Part shown: positions 1-9,022 of the stretch, one piece after another
How the letters are laid out: every line of letters begins with the position of its first letter
Position numbering within the stretch: the stretch's first letter is position 1
Source: Oleiphilaceae bacterium
Lineage (GTDB): Bacteria; Pseudomonadota; Gammaproteobacteria; Pseudomonadales; Oleiphilaceae
Assembly (NCBI GenBank): GCA_018334495.1
Contig: JAGXLV010000017.1
Span: 1-47,891 of the forward strand
DNA: 47,891 bases
Direction of reading: 5' to 3'
Program-made: the position numbers and the translations under genes
Notes under the pieces: generated by a model
What the model was told of the DNA's origin: nothing
What the model saw: the letters and a program-made list of their open reading frames with translations, nothing else
Database searches by the model: none

Positions 1-50
1 AGGAGCACGGCACGGTTATCGAACACATCAAGCGTCAAGTGAGCCGTTAG
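1..50 (+). CDS. Possible 3' end of an upstream gene (partial)
   Basis: A frame open from the window edge reads EHGTVIEHIKRQVSR and ends at a TAG at 48-50. It is too short to identify. It would converge with the next gene on the opposite strand, and a 6-bp inverted repeat (CTCTGG at 56-61, CCAGAG at 72-77) lies in the gap but has no T-run. The composition looks protein-like, but chance openness over 16 codons cannot be excluded. Confidence 0.3.
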   Translation, partial: EHGTVIEHIKRQVSR

Positions 51-83
51 ACTGACTCTGGTGGATTGACTCCAGAGCGTCGA

Positions 84-1358
84 TTACTCAGGCTCCAGCC
101 GCATTTTTCCGGTACGCACTCTCTGGGGGTGGTCGCCCACGGGCACACTGGCCACTTCCCGGCCTTCGGCAAAGGAAATGACCGAGACCCGGTCCTGCTG
201 GCTGACGGAGACGTAGCAGTGGCGCCCATCCGCGCTTTCCGTGGCCCAGTAGGGTTTGGCGCCCAATGGCGTTGAGGACAGCGGGATGGTGGTGTATTCG
301 AAACTTTCCCGCTCGACGATCGCCGCGTAGCCCGACATAGTGCCCGCTACACACAGCTTGGTGCCGGCGTGGTTGATGGCCAGGCCATGATGGGCCGAGT
401 TGAGCTGGTAGTCCCGATGGCTCATTTCGGCGATTTCCTCGGGCACTGGCAGGTTCAGCTGCCGCGTGATTTTGTCGAGTTTCAGGTCATATTCGAACAG
501 ACCGTGAAAGAAGGACACCTGCAGGTAGATAAACCGCTCATCCGGCGCCACCGCCATCGGCCGGACTGCGCTATCTACCCAGTCCAGACCGAATTCTTCC
601 AGCTTCTCGCCCATGTCGACACGCTTGATTACCTCCAGGGTCTCAGCATCCACGACCTGGAACCAGCGATCGCCCTTGAGCCAGTCCAGCCACCCTGCCG
701 TGGTCGGGATAAAGACCTTGCCGATGCTGGCGTGGTAGATGCGTTTGCCGTCCCGGGAATAGATGTTCTCGTGGGGCTGGTCGCCGGACTCAAACTCACC
801 GGTGATAAGCCCCGTCTCGGTATCGATCGCATGAACCCTGCGCGCGGTTGAAGCCGACACCAGGAAGGTTTTTCCGTCCGGGGAGATAGCGGCATGATCT
901 GCCCGATGACCGGCCACGGCCGTGCGCCAGACGACCTCTCCCGTGTTGACATCAATCGCCACTACATCGGCAAAACTGGGACGAGAGACGAACAGCAAGC
1001 GGCCATCCTTGGAGGTGAACATGTCGTCGACGAACTGGTCGTTGCCGTCTCCTATGAGCCTACGGAACAAATGAAAGTGGGCTTTTCGGATCAGGCTGTC
1101 GTTGATCTCGGCCATCCGTTCATCCCGGTCGGGAATGATGTTGATGCGTTTTATCGATTCGAAGGTGTGCGGGTCAAAAACATCCGCCGTGCCGTCCCAG
1201 TTATTGCCCACCACGACCACATCCCGCAGGGCGCGCTCTTCCCCGGCCATAGTGGCTGTGGCCTGTACAGCAGCTGTGACGGCAAACGCGATTGCCAGCG
1301 CAGGGCCTTTCAGGGCGTTAATGACTGGCCTGGGCAAATTGAAAAGGGGATGCGTCAT
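84..1358 (-). CDS. Exported YncE-like beta-propeller protein
   Basis: A 424-residue protein with an N-terminal hydrophobic stretch (about residues 17-37, [20 protein letters not shown]) that looks like a signal peptide, so a periplasmic location is inferred. The rest is a series of propeller-type repeats, for example [26 protein letters not shown] and [13 protein letters not shown], interleaved with SPDGK/APDER turns. This is the pattern of YVTN/YncE-type seven-bladed propellers, which often bind partner proteins or redox cofactors. No catalytic residue or cofactor site is recognised and no electron-transfer partner lies next to it, so function is unknown. The ATG is preceded by AGGAA at good spacing. 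Cys residues near the C-terminus are few and unpaired. Confidence 0.8.
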   Translation of the reverse strand: MTHPLFNLPRPVINALKGPALAIAFAVTAAVQATATMAGEERALRDVVVVGNNWDGTADVFDPHTFESIKRINIIPDRDERMAEINDSLIRKAHFHLFRRLIGDGNDQFVDDMFTSKDGRLLFVSRPSFADVVAIDVNTGEVVWRTAVAGHRADHAAISPDGKTFLVSASTARRVHAIDTETGLITGEFESGDQPHENIYSRDGKRIYHASIGKVFIPTTAGWLDWLKGDRWFQVVDAETLEVIKRVDMGEKLEEFGLDWVDSAVRPMAVAPDERFIYLQVSFFHGLFEYDLKLDKITRQLNLPVPEEIAEMSHRDYQLNSAHHGLAINHAGTKLCVAGTMSGYAAIVERESFEYTTIPLSSTPLGAKPYWATESADGRHCYVSVSQQDRVSVISFAEGREVASVPVGDHPQRVRTGKMRLEPE

Positions 1359-1479
1359 AGCGGTTCCTGATGATGACTAGTGGCCGGTCTGGTTAATTCG
1401 CTGATCCACTGCGAACCACTGGCGGCAGCCTGCAAAGGGGATGCCCCCTGACCTCGCGGCAAAGGGAACAGCCCGGAGT

Positions 1480-2736
1480 TTATTTCCCGAGAAGTTCACC
1501 GGCTTCGGTCCTGGCGTAGGTCCGTTTGACGTAATCTTCAATAATCTCTTCGAAATCCTCAGCCAGGCGCTCGCCCTTTAGGGTGACATCGCGCTCGCCG
1601 TCGATAAACACCGGTGCCACCGGCGTCTCCCCGCTGCCCGGCAGGCTGATGCCGATATTCGCCTGCTTGCTTTCGCCCGGACCGTTGACCACGCACCCCA
1701 TGACCGCGACCTTCATTTCCTCTACACCATCATAACTCTCGCGCCAGACCGGCATCTGACGGCGCAGGAAGGCCTGAATGTTTTCCGCCAGTTCCCGGAA
1801 GTAGTCGCTGCTGGTGCGGCCGCAACCCGGACAGGCGATAACCACGGGCACGAACGACCGCAATTCCAGACACTGCAAGATTTCCTGCGCTACCAGCACT
1901 TCTTTGACCCGGCTGGCGCCCGGTTCGGGCGTCAGGGAAATGCGGATGGTGTCGCCGATGCCGGCCAGCAGCAGCGGCGCCAGGCCCGCGGTTGAGGCCA
2001 CGATGCCTTTGGAGCCCATACCGGCTTCGGTCAACCCCAGGTGCAAAGGGTAGTCGCAGCGTGAGGCCAATTCCCGATAGACCTTGAGCAATTCGGGCAC
2101 CGAGCTGGTTTTACAGGACAGGATAATCTTGTTGTGTCCAAGCCCCAGGGATTCGGCGGCGCGGGCGCTGTCGAGCGCGGACAGAATCAGTGCTTCACGT
2201 TGCACCTCGGCGAGCGTGAGCGGTTCGGGCAGCGCGGCGTTCTGGTCGAGTCTGCGCGCGAGCAGGTCCTGATCCAGGCTGCCCCAATTCACCCCTATGC
2301 GAATGGGCTTGTCGTAACGGCAGGCCTGCTCGATCATGGTCGCGAACTGCTCGTCCTTACGCTTGCCGCGGCCCACATTGCCGGGGTTGATGCGGTACTT
2401 GGCCAAAGCCTCGGCGCAAGCCGGATGCCGGGTCAGCAGTTTGTGCCCGTTGTAGTGAAAATCGCCCACCAAAGGCACATCCAGCCCCCTGGCCAGCAGC
2501 TTGTCGCGGATAAGGGGAACAGCCCGGGCGGCCTCCTCGTTATTGACGGTGACCCGCACCAGCTCCGAACCGGCCTCCGCCAGTTCCGCAATCTGCGTGA
2601 CGCTGGCCTCCACATCGGCGGTGTCGGTACTGGTCATGGACTGCACCCGCACCGGGGCCTGACCACCGATGGTGATTCCGCCGACCTGAACACTGGCCCG
2701 CTGTATGTGGCGCACGGAGGTATGGTTGTCAGACAT
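1480..2736 (-). CDS. ispG: 4-hydroxy-3-methylbut-2-enyl diphosphate synthase (flavodoxin type)
   Basis: IspG (GcpE) is the [4Fe-4S] enzyme that reductively opens MEcPP to HMBPP in the cytosolic MEP route to isoprenoids. The 418-residue protein has the TIM-barrel half first, starting with the [16 protein letters not shown] region, and the iron-sulfur half last. The three cluster cysteines are visible in [11 protein letters not shown] (about C302 and C305) and [11 protein letters not shown] (about C348). Length is normal for the bacterial form. I chose the ATG at 2736 because AAGGGA lies nine bases upstream; a TTG three codons earlier is less likely. A weak AGGGG/CCCCT hairpin (1436-1449) lies downstream and may end the transcript. 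In related bacteria ispG often sits beside hisS, which is not the case here. Confidence 0.97.
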   Translation of the reverse strand: MSDNHTSVRHIQRASVQVGGITIGGQAPVRVQSMTSTDTADVEASVTQIAELAEAGSELVRVTVNNEEAARAVPLIRDKLLARGLDVPLVGDFHYNGHKLLTRHPACAEALAKYRINPGNVGRGKRKDEQFATMIEQACRYDKPIRIGVNWGSLDQDLLARRLDQNAALPEPLTLAEVQREALILSALDSARAAESLGLGHNKIILSCKTSSVPELLKVYRELASRCDYPLHLGLTEAGMGSKGIVASTAGLAPLLLAGIGDTIRISLTPEPGASRVKEVLVAQEILQCLELRSFVPVVIACPGCGRTSSDYFRELAENIQAFLRRQMPVWRESYDGVEEMKVAVMGCVVNGPGESKQANIGISLPGSGETPVAPVFIDGERDVTLKGERLAEDFEEIIEDYVKRTYARTEAGELLGK

Positions 2737-2765
2737 GGGCGTCAATCCCTTGGTAAGTCATTGAA

Positions 2766-2785
2766 TTCCTGGCGCAGGCCAGGAA
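2766..2785. repeat. Perfect 8-bp-arm hairpin between slmA and ispG
   Basis: TTCCTGGC (2766-2773) and GCCAGGAA (2778-2785) are exact inverse complements around a 4-base loop GCAG. It lies about 30 bases upstream of the ispG start and beyond the slmA stop, both genes reading on the minus strand. No T-run follows on the minus strand, so it is either a leader hairpin or operator for ispG, or a weak slmA transcript end. Confidence 0.5.
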
Positions 2786-2911
2786 GTCGAAACATTGAAA
2801 TGTCATTATCAGTATCATGTATGAAAATGCGGTTGCAAGGGCCTCTGGCCCGGGCCCTGGGCGAGCAGGCGCAGCTCGGAACCGGCCTGGTGTCGCCAGC
2901 TCAAGCACAAC

Positions 2912-3499
2912 TCAGGCCCAAAGCGAATCAGCCACCAGCCCCCAGTTTTCGTCAAAATCAGAGGAAGGCAACCGCTCGAACGACGAACGCACAAAGCGCT
3001 GAATACGGCCTTCCAAAAACACCATGACCCAGTCGGCACCCCGGGTTGCGCTGGTGGCCAGCCGAAGGTCCTGACGGACATCTCCCTCCTTGAGAATCTG
3101 CCGGATCTGGGTTTCCAGCCGTTCAAAAAATTGTGACGCACGGCGACGCAGTCCCTCATCCTCTCCCATCAACGCGGTTCCGGTCAGAACCCGGCACAAC
3201 CCCGGGTTACGCTCGGCAAACACCAGCATGAGATGCACCACCTGCTGCATGCGAATACGGGCATCGCCCTGCTCCTGCAGAATGACCTGACAGCGGGAAA
3301 AAACCGCTTCCTCGGCAAATTCGATGAGGCTTTCGAACATCTTGCGCTTGCTGGGAAAATGACGGTAGAGCGCCGCTTCGGTGACACCCACCTCCCGGGC
3401 CAGGCTGGCGGTGGTGATACGCGCCCCCGGATCGGTTTCCAACAGACCCACAAGTGCCTGCAAAATCCGCTCGCGGCGGCTGGGTTCGGGCTGGTTCAT
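2912..3499 (-). CDS. slmA: Nucleoid occlusion factor SlmA (TetR family)
   Basis: SlmA binds specific chromosomal sites and antagonises FtsZ polymers, stopping the divisome from closing over unsegregated DNA. The 195-residue length matches the family. The N-terminal TetR helix-turn-helix is clear: RRERILQALVGLLE, then ITTASLAREVGVTEAALYRH with FPSKRKMFESL (about residues 28-58). The C-terminal half has the family's GADWVMVFLEGRIQRFVRS signature and ends near-canonically. AGGAGAAAGG precedes the ATG. In E. coli slmA lies between dut and pyrE; here dut is about 36 kb away and slmA follows thiG instead. Confidence 0.93.
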   Translation of the reverse strand: MNQPEPSRRERILQALVGLLETDPGARITTASLAREVGVTEAALYRHFPSKRKMFESLIEFAEEAVFSRCQVILQEQGDARIRMQQVVHLMLVFAERNPGLCRVLTGTALMGEDEGLRRRASQFFERLETQIRQILKEGDVRQDLRLATSATRGADWVMVFLEGRIQRFVRSSFERLPSSDFDENWGLVADSLWA

Positions 3500-3520
3500 C
3501 GGTTCGCCTTTCTCCTGACA

Positions 3521-3550
3521 ACAAAACAGGTACTTCCAGGAGACTACCTG
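3521..3550 (-). terminator. Terminator-like hairpin after thiG
   Basis: Read on the minus strand, CAGGTA (3550-3545) and TACCTG (3532-3527) form a 6-bp stem with a 12-base loop, followed directly by TTTTGTTGT. It lies between the thiG stop and the slmA start. The stem is short and the T-run is interrupted, so it is probably partial or condition-dependent, with slmA read by read-through or by a promoter inside thiG. Confidence 0.4.
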
Positions 3551-3562
3551 AAAGGGTTGGCT

Positions 3563-4372
3563 TCAGAAAAACGTGCCATCCAGAGGCGACGACGCACTGG
3601 CGTAAAGCTTTTTCGGCATGCGGCCGGCCAGGTAAGAATCACGGCCGGCTTCAATCGCCAGACGCATGGCGCGGGCCATGCGAACCGGGTCTTTTGCCTG
3701 GGCAATGGCCGTGTTCATCAGGACACCGTCGCAACCCAGTTCCATGGCGATGGTGGCGTCGGAGGCGGTGCCGACACCGGCATCCACCAGCACGGGCACC
3801 TTGGCGTTTTCCACGATCAGACGAATGTTGTAGCGGTTCTGGATGCCAAGGCCCGAGCCGATGGGTGCGCCCAGCGGCATGATAGCGACACAGCCCATGT
3901 CTTCCAGGCGTTTGGCCAGCAGCGGGTCATCGGTGCAGTAAACCATGACCTTGAAGCCGTCACGGATCAATTGTTCCGCCGCCACCAGGGTTTCGGTCAT
4001 ATTCGGATAAAGCGTTTTTTCCTCGCCCAGCACTTCCAGCTTCACCAGATTGTGGCCGTCCAGCAGTTCCCGCGCCAGCTTGCAGGTGCGAACCGCGTCT
4101 TTGGCGCTGTAGCAGCCGGCGGTATTGGGCAGGATCGTGAAGCGGCTTGGCGGAATCACATCCAGCAGGTTGGGTTCGTCCGGATTCTGGCCGATGTTGC
4201 TGCGGCGCACGGCCAGGGTCACAATCTCGGCACCACTGGCTTCAATGGCCTGGCTGGTTTCAGTCAGATCCCGGTACTTGCCGGTACCGACCAGCAAACG
4301 GGAGGCATATTGCTTGCCATCGATAACCAGGGGTTTATCTTCCGGCGACTGGCCGGGGGACACTTCACTCAT
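3563..4372 (-). CDS. thiG: Thiazole synthase ThiG
   Basis: ThiG condenses deoxyxylulose 5-phosphate, dehydroglycine and the ThiS thiocarboxylate sulfur into the thiazole ring of thiamine. The 269-residue TIM-barrel protein carries the Schiff-base lysine in [16 protein letters not shown] (about K111), the VRRSNIG and LPNTAGC regions, and the phosphate-binding [10 protein letters not shown] and [10 protein letters not shown] loops. An AGGTG lies ahead of the ATG at 4372. It follows thiS by about 53 bases, as in many thiSG pairs. No other thi gene is in the window, so the rest of the pathway must be elsewhere. The placement downstream of apaH is unusual. Confidence 0.97.
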   Translation of the reverse strand: MSEVSPGQSPEDKPLVIDGKQYASRLLVGTGKYRDLTETSQAIEASGAEIVTLAVRRSNIGQNPDEPNLLDVIPPSRFTILPNTAGCYSAKDAVRTCKLARELLDGHNLVKLEVLGEEKTLYPNMTETLVAAEQLIRDGFKVMVYCTDDPLLAKRLEDMGCVAIMPLGAPIGSGLGIQNRYNIRLIVENAKVPVLVDAGVGTASDATIAMELGCDGVLMNTAIAQAKDPVRMARAMRLAIEAGRDSYLAGRMPKKLYASASSPLDGTFF

Positions 4373-4425
4373 ACAGCACCTGTGTGTTTTTAATTATATG
4401 ACTCAAGATAAATCAAAAACCGGGG

Positions 4426-4629
4426 TCAGCCACCGCCAATCGCATGCACGATCTCAACGCGGTCACCCGGGCTCAGACTGAATTCGGGGTGGGTGCTGCG
4501 GGGCACAATGTCCTCGTTGACCTCGACCGCCAATCGTTTACCTGTCAATTCAAGCTGGTCCAGCAAGGCCGTGATCGTGGCGTTGGCGGGAACCTCAAGG
4601 GCTTCGCCGTTGAGCTGGATTTCCATCAT
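4426..4629 (-). CDS. thiS: Sulfur carrier protein ThiS
   Basis: A 67-residue ubiquitin-fold carrier that donates sulfur as a C-terminal thiocarboxylate to ThiG. The visible hallmarks are the short MEIQLNGEALEVP beta strand, the hydrophobic TITALLDQLELTGKRLAVEVN core, PGDRVEIVHAIGGG and the terminal Gly-Gly. The longer open frame would add an unrelated N-terminus; the start at MMEIQ is chosen because AGAGGA lies about ten bases upstream. It begins five bases after the DUF423 gene ends, so it is probably cotranscribed with the apaH cluster. Confidence 0.95.
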   Translation of the reverse strand: MMEIQLNGEALEVPANATITALLDQLELTGKRLAVEVNEDIVPRSTHPEFSLSPGDRVEIVHAIGGG

Positions 4630-4634
4630 CGGAA

Positions 4635-5036
4635 TCATTCCTCTGGTGATTTCGGGGCGCTGAGACCAGTGATCACAACCAGCACCCAACCCACAATAAA
4701 ACACACCCCACCAATGGGCGTGATTGCGCCCAGAGCCGGCGACTGGGTTAATACCATCAAGTAAAGGCTGCCGCTGAACAGCAGAATCCCGGCGGCAAAA
4801 AAAACGCCGGCCAGATTCAGCGGCCGCCGGGGCAGTGAAAAACCGGATAATACTGAAACAAGAATCAGGGCCAGCGCATGGTACATCTGATAGTTGGCAC
4901 CGGTCTGAAATATTTCAAGGCCGCGCCCATCCACGACCCCACGCAGACTGTGGGCACCAAAAGCACCGGCCATCACCGCCATCAGGGCAAAAAGGCCGCC
5001 AATCACCATAGGCCAGGCAAGCATTCTAGCATTCAC
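4635..5036 (-). CDS. DUF423 small membrane protein (YgdD-like)
   Basis: A 133-residue integral membrane protein with four hydrophobic segments: VIGGLFALMAVMAGAFGAHS, YHALALILVSVLSG, LAGVFFAAGILLFSGSLYLM and the C-terminal GGVCFIVGWVLVVITG. The GAFGAH and LFSGSLY motifs are those of the DUF423 family (E. coli YgdD), whose function is not established. The start is either a GTG at 5036, preceded by GAGGAG, or an ATG at 5024; the GTG aligns better with the family N-terminus (VNARML against MTSRFML) and overlaps the end of apaH by 11 bases, suggesting translational coupling. Confidence 0.88.
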   Translation of the reverse strand: MNARMLAWPMVIGGLFALMAVMAGAFGAHSLRGVVDGRGLEIFQTGANYQMYHALALILVSVLSGFSLPRRPLNLAGVFFAAGILLFSGSLYLMVLTQSPALGAITPIGGVCFIVGWVLVVITGLSAPKSPEE

Positions 5037-5826
5037 AGCGAATCTTCTCCTCGGTATCGAGGTTAATGACAGTGAGCGCCCCGCCCCAGACGCAGCCAGT
5101 ATCCAGGCCGATATGGGGCGAGTGACCGGTATCGCCCTCGAGTGACGCCCAGTGGCCGAAAATGACGCGCACACTGTCCTCCCGGCGGAACTCAAACCAG
5201 GGCGCAAAGCCGTCAGGCGCAGAGCCGGCAGCTTCCTTGGTTTCCAGCTCCAGAGTGCCGTCCTCGGCAATAAATCGCATACGGGTAAAGTAGTTGGTAA
5301 TCATCCGCCAGCGGTCCAGGCCCTTGAGATCCTCATGCCAGCGCTCGGGCCGGTTGCCGTACATATTAACAAAAAAGGCTTCCGCCTCCGGGCCGCGGAT
5401 CACCGATTCAATTTCACGGCTGTGGCGGAGCGCGTCTTCCACGGACCAGATGTGCGGCAAGCCGGCATGACTCATTACAAAGTTCCGGTCCGGGTCATAG
5501 ACGCAGAATGTCTGTTGCCGCAGCCATTCGATCAATTTCTTGCCGTCGGGCGCTGCAAAAATTTCGGCCAGCGTGTCCTTTTTCCTGAGTTTATGGTCGC
5601 CCAGGGCTACCGCCAAAAGATGCAGGTCGTGATTGCCCAGCACCACCACTGCCGAGCTCTCAAGGCTCTCGATATAGCGCAGGGTGGCCAGCGAGCCGGG
5701 GCCACGATTCACCAGGTCGCCGGCCACCCAGAGCCGATCTTTCGAAGGCGAAAATTCGATGAGCGCCAGCATCTTGCGAAGGCTATCGTAGCAGCCCTGA
5801 ATGTCCCCAATGGCATAATCAGTCAT
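5026..5826 (-). CDS. apaH: Symmetrical Ap4A hydrolase ApaH
   Basis: ApaH splits diadenosine tetraphosphate symmetrically into two ADP and also removes Np4N caps from RNA in E. coli. The 266-residue protein has the PPP-phosphatase metal motifs in order: GDIQG (7-11), GDLVNRGP (36-43), GNHD (64-67), then [10 protein letters not shown] and the C-terminal [21 protein letters not shown]. Its ATG overlaps the rsmA stop by eight bases (ATGACTGA), indicating coupling. In many gammaproteobacteria apaG lies between rsmA and apaH; here there is no room for it. Confidence 0.97.
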   Translation of the reverse strand: MTDYAIGDIQGCYDSLRKMLALIEFSPSKDRLWVAGDLVNRGPGSLATLRYIESLESSAVVVLGNHDLHLLAVALGDHKLRKKDTLAEIFAAPDGKKLIEWLRQQTFCVYDPDRNFVMSHAGLPHIWSVEDALRHSREIESVIRGPEAEAFFVNMYGNRPERWHEDLKGLDRWRMITNYFTRMRFIAEDGTLELETKEAAGSAPDGFAPWFEFRREDSVRVIFGHWASLEGDTGHSPHIGLDTGCVWGGALTVINLDTEEKIRCEC

Positions 5827-6667
5827 GGGCCTGCTCCTTATTGTCGTGGCCGTCCTGGCTTGCCTCTCTGGCGGGGGGGCGTTCTACCAGGGCGTCGGCA
5901 ATGGCTACGTACTGCGCCAGGGTCAGGTTTTCAGGCCGCAGGCCATCATCGATGCCCAGGGCCTGGAGCTCTTCGACACTGGTCAGGCCCGCCAGCGCCT
6001 TGCGCAGGGTTTTGCGCCGGGCATTGAAGGCCGTGCGTACCACGGACTGCAGCGTGGCCAGGTCTTTCGCCGGACACGGCAAGGCTTCATGGGGCACCAG
6101 CCGCACTATGGCGGAATCCACCTTGGGCGATGGCCGAAACGCGCCTGGCCCCACCTCAAACAGCGGCTGCACCTTGCAGAAGTACTGGGTCATAATGCCC
6201 AGTCTGCCGTAATTCTTGTCGCCAGGCACGGCCGCCATGCGCTGCACCACTTCTTTTTGCAACATGAAGTGCATGTCCTGAACGGCATCCGCCTGCTCGA
6301 GCAGATGGAATATCAACGGCGTGGAAATGTTGTAAGGCAGATTGCCCAGGATACGTAAGGGCCGGTCAGTGACCAGGGTCCGGAAATCAAAGCTGAGAGC
6401 GTCCGCCTGATGAATCTTCAGGTTGGGGTAATTAAAGAATTTGGTGCGCAACACGGGCACCAGATCACGGTCCAGTTCGATCACATCAAGCCGCGGGTTT
6501 GTGTTCAGGATTTCTTCAGTCAGGGCCCCCAGGCCAGGCCCGATTTCCACCATGGCATCATCAGGCTTGGGACTTATCGACCTGACGATACGCTCGATGA
6601 CACCAGGGTCTTGCAGGAAGTTCTGACCAAAGCGTTTGCGCGCCTGGTGACCGGGCCCCCGGCTCAT
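5819..6667 (-). CDS. rsmA: 16S rRNA adenine dimethyltransferase RsmA (KsgA)
   Basis: RsmA dimethylates two adjacent adenosines in helix 45 of 16S rRNA (A1518/A1519 in E. coli) late in 30S assembly. The 282-residue protein shows RFGQNFL (12-18), the SAM loop [11 protein letters not shown] (about 41-51), the acidic VIELDRDLV strand and the catalytic NLPYNIST (109-116), followed by the small C-terminal helical domain. Its ATG overlaps the pdxA stop by four bases. The C-terminal charged tail (about 15 residues rich in D, E, H and K) is slightly longer than in E. coli. Confidence 0.97.
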   Translation of the reverse strand: MSRGPGHQARKRFGQNFLQDPGVIERIVRSISPKPDDAMVEIGPGLGALTEEILNTNPRLDVIELDRDLVPVLRTKFFNYPNLKIHQADALSFDFRTLVTDRPLRILGNLPYNISTPLIFHLLEQADAVQDMHFMLQKEVVQRMAAVPGDKNYGRLGIMTQYFCKVQPLFEVGPGAFRPSPKVDSAIVRLVPHEALPCPAKDLATLQSVVRTAFNARRKTLRKALAGLTSVEELQALGIDDGLRPENLTLAQYVAIADALVERPPAREASQDGHDNKEQAHD

Positions 6668-7662
6668 GACCGGGCTCCACGCCGGCTCAGTGCCATGCGG
6701 GCACCGAGGCCGATGGCGGTACGCAGACTGCCGCTGTCGGCGCGACCGGTGCCGGCCAGATCCAGCGCCGTGCCATGATCCACCGAGGTGCGCACAATGG
6801 GCAGGCCCAGAGTGATGTTCACAGCCCGGCCAAAGCCCTGGTACTTCAATACCGGCAGGCCCTGATCGTGGTACATGGCCAGCACCGCGTCGGCCTGATC
6901 AAGCCAGTGAGGGGTAAAAAGGGTGTCCGCGGGCAACGGCCCGATCAGTGCCAGGCCTTCCTTGCGAAGCCGGTCCAGCGTGGGCTCAATAATGTCGACT
7001 TCCTCATGGCCCAGATGGCCGCCCTCGCCGGCGTGGGGGTTAAGCCCCGCCACCAGGATACGGGGCACATCAATGCCAAAATACTTGCGGAGGTCCTGGT
7101 GGAGGATGCGCGCTACCTGGGTTAACCGGGCCGGGGTAATCGCGGCAGCCACATTTTTCAGGGGCAGATGCGTGGTCACCAGAGCGACCCGCAGATCCTC
7201 GGTCGCCAACATCATTACGACGCGCTCCACGGCACAAATGTCTTGCAGGAACTCGGTGTGACCACTGAACGCGATACCGGCATCGTTGATGACGCCCTTG
7301 TGAACCGGGGCGGTCACCATACCGTCGAAGGTGCCATCGAGACAGCCTCGAGTGGCGGCTTCCAGGGTCGCAAGAACGTAGGCGCTATTCTCGATGTCGA
7401 GCACGCCCGGTTGCGCGCTGGCCAGTCCCGCGACAGGCCAAATCGAGAGTTCGCCGCCAGCCGTGGCGACAACCTCGCCCGGTTGCCAGGCGCTAAGCTT
7501 TATGTCTATCCCAAGCTGGCCCGCCCGGGCTTCCATGAGCGCCTGACTGGCGATCACAACCACCCCGACCTCCCGGTCCTTCTGCGCAAATTGCAGGCAG
7601 ATTTCCGGACCGATTCCTGCCGGTTCCCCGGCTGTCAGCGCCAGGGTCACACTTTCACTCAT
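6664..7662 (-). CDS. pdxA: 4-hydroxythreonine-4-phosphate dehydrogenase PdxA
   Basis: PdxA oxidises 4-phosphohydroxy-L-threonine with NAD in the deoxyxylulose-dependent pyridoxal phosphate pathway. The 332-residue protein contains the N-terminal [11 protein letters not shown], the substrate loop [12 protein letters not shown] followed by [21 protein letters not shown], and the metal-binding [13 protein letters not shown], with the [13 protein letters not shown] tail. Conserved histidines for the divalent metal are present in the FSGHTE, NPHAGE and MYHDQ regions. It overlaps both surA and rsmA by four bases (ATGA), so the three are translated as a unit. Confidence 0.97.
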   Translation of the reverse strand: MSESVTLALTAGEPAGIGPEICLQFAQKDREVGVVVIASQALMEARAGQLGIDIKLSAWQPGEVVATAGGELSIWPVAGLASAQPGVLDIENSAYVLATLEAATRGCLDGTFDGMVTAPVHKGVINDAGIAFSGHTEFLQDICAVERVVMMLATEDLRVALVTTHLPLKNVAAAITPARLTQVARILHQDLRKYFGIDVPRILVAGLNPHAGEGGHLGHEEVDIIEPTLDRLRKEGLALIGPLPADTLFTPHWLDQADAVLAMYHDQGLPVLKYQGFGRAVNITLGLPIVRTSVDHGTALDLAGTGRADSGSLRTAIGLGARMALSRRGARS

Positions 7663-8981
7663 GAATTTTCGCCGTCGCCCATGGCATGGGGTTTGATTTC
7701 CACATAGGCCTCGTCACGGATTTCCCGCAGCCAGTTCTGAAGTTCAACTTCAAATTTACGACGGTACAGTGACTGGCGCGCTTCCGCCTGTTTCAGTTCG
7801 CCCCCGATGTCTTTTTCACGACGATCCTGAACCTCCAGGATATGCCAGCCGAACCGGGACCGGAACGGCCCCTTAAGCTCGCCAATGCCGGCTTCCAGCA
7901 TGGCGCTTTCAAAGGCCGGCACCATCTCTCCCTTGCCAACCCAACCCAGGTCTCCACCTTCGGCACCGGAGCCGGGGTCGTCCGAGTATTCCCGCGCCAG
8001 CTCGGCGAAGTTGGCGCCTTTTTCAAGCTGGTCATAAACCGAGTTAATAAGCTGCTCCGCCTGGCTATTGGAAACCGTCTCGGAGGGGCTTACCAGAATG
8101 TGGCGCACCTTGGCCTGCTCGGCCATGGTCTTGTCGCCACCGCGCTTGTCCAGCACGCTGACGATGTGAAAGCCGCTGCCACTGCGCAGAACCTTGGAAG
8201 GTTCGCCAACGCTCAGATCGGGAACCACATCCTCCACCAGAGTTGGTAGTTGATTGCGGGGACGCCAGCCCATAACGCCGCCTTCAAGTGCGTTACCGGC
8301 ATCGGACTCCGCTACAGCCACTTCCTGGAAGTCGCGTCCGGCGGCGATCTCCTGGCGCAAAGCTTGTGCTTTGTCCTCAGCGGCGGCAGCCGCTTCGGTA
8401 TCGTTAAAATCATCCACAGCAATCAGAATATGCGCAAGCTGATATTCAAGACCGGAACCGGCATCGTCCGAAGACGCCGCGATAAAGTTTTCCACTTCCT
8501 TGCTGGTCACCCTTACGCGGTTATCCACCTGCCTTTGCTGGACACGGCTGATCAGCATTTCCTGACGGATCTGCTCTCTTGCATCACGGTAGCTCATGCC
8601 TTCCCGCTGCAACTGGGCCTCGAATTGCGCAAGGCTCATGTTGTTGCGCGAAGCAATATTGCGCATGGTTTCGTTGAGCTCGTTATCGCTGACCCGGATG
8701 CCCATCTCTTCCGCTCTTTGCAACTGCACCGCATCCGTCACAAGTTTCTCAAGGACACGGTTCGCCAAGGCATCACGGGGAGGCATACGAGTACCCTGAG
8801 CGTTAAGGCGCGAGGCAACGGCGCGAATTCGGGAATCCAGCTCCGATTGTAAAATAATCTCGTCATCGACGATCGCCACCACTGAGTCCAGTGGCTTGCG
8901 TTCCGCCAGCGCCACGGACGCCATTAACAGGGTCATAAGTAATACAACGGCCTTTCGGCCGTGGCGAACGATCGCCTTCAT
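7659..8981 (-). CDS. surA: Periplasmic chaperone and peptidyl-prolyl isomerase SurA
   Basis: SurA escorts unfolded outer-membrane beta-barrel proteins, including LptD, across the periplasm. The 440-residue protein starts with a signal peptide (AVVLLMTLLMASVALA), then the SurA N-terminal chaperone module (PLDSVVAIVDDEIILQSELD onward), two parvulin domains (about residues 165-265 and 275-375, with QLAHILIAV and KVRHILVSPS starts and FGWHILEV near the second end), and a C-terminal helix. I chose the ATG at 8981 because GAGGTG lies immediately upstream and it gives a normal signal peptide. It is 41 bases behind lptD, its best-known client. Confidence 0.96.
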   Translation of the reverse strand: MKAIVRHGRKAVVLLMTLLMASVALAERKPLDSVVAIVDDEIILQSELDSRIRAVASRLNAQGTRMPPRDALANRVLEKLVTDAVQLQRAEEMGIRVSDNELNETMRNIASRNNMSLAQFEAQLQREGMSYRDAREQIRQEMLISRVQQRQVDNRVRVTSKEVENFIAASSDDAGSGLEYQLAHILIAVDDFNDTEAAAAAEDKAQALRQEIAAGRDFQEVAVAESDAGNALEGGVMGWRPRNQLPTLVEDVVPDLSVGEPSKVLRSGSGFHIVSVLDKRGGDKTMAEQAKVRHILVSPSETVSNSQAEQLINSVYDQLEKGANFAELAREYSDDPGSGAEGGDLGWVGKGEMVPAFESAMLEAGIGELKGPFRSRFGWHILEVQDRREKDIGGELKQAEARQSLYRRKFEVELQNWLREIRDEAYVEIKPHAMGDGENS

Positions 8982-9022
8982 AGTCACCTCGATTGATATG
9001 TAATAAGACCGTTTCTGCCCGC

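Noticed and set aside
2134..3027. A 297-codon open frame on the plus strand over ispG and slmA
   Set aside because: It is antisense to two clear genes, has no family features and runs across the gap between them; the GC-rich codon bias of the real genes keeps it open.
3233..4393. A 386-codon plus-strand frame over slmA and thiG
   Set aside because: Antisense shadow of ThiG and SlmA, with biased composition (Gly/Gln/His) and no recognisable domain.
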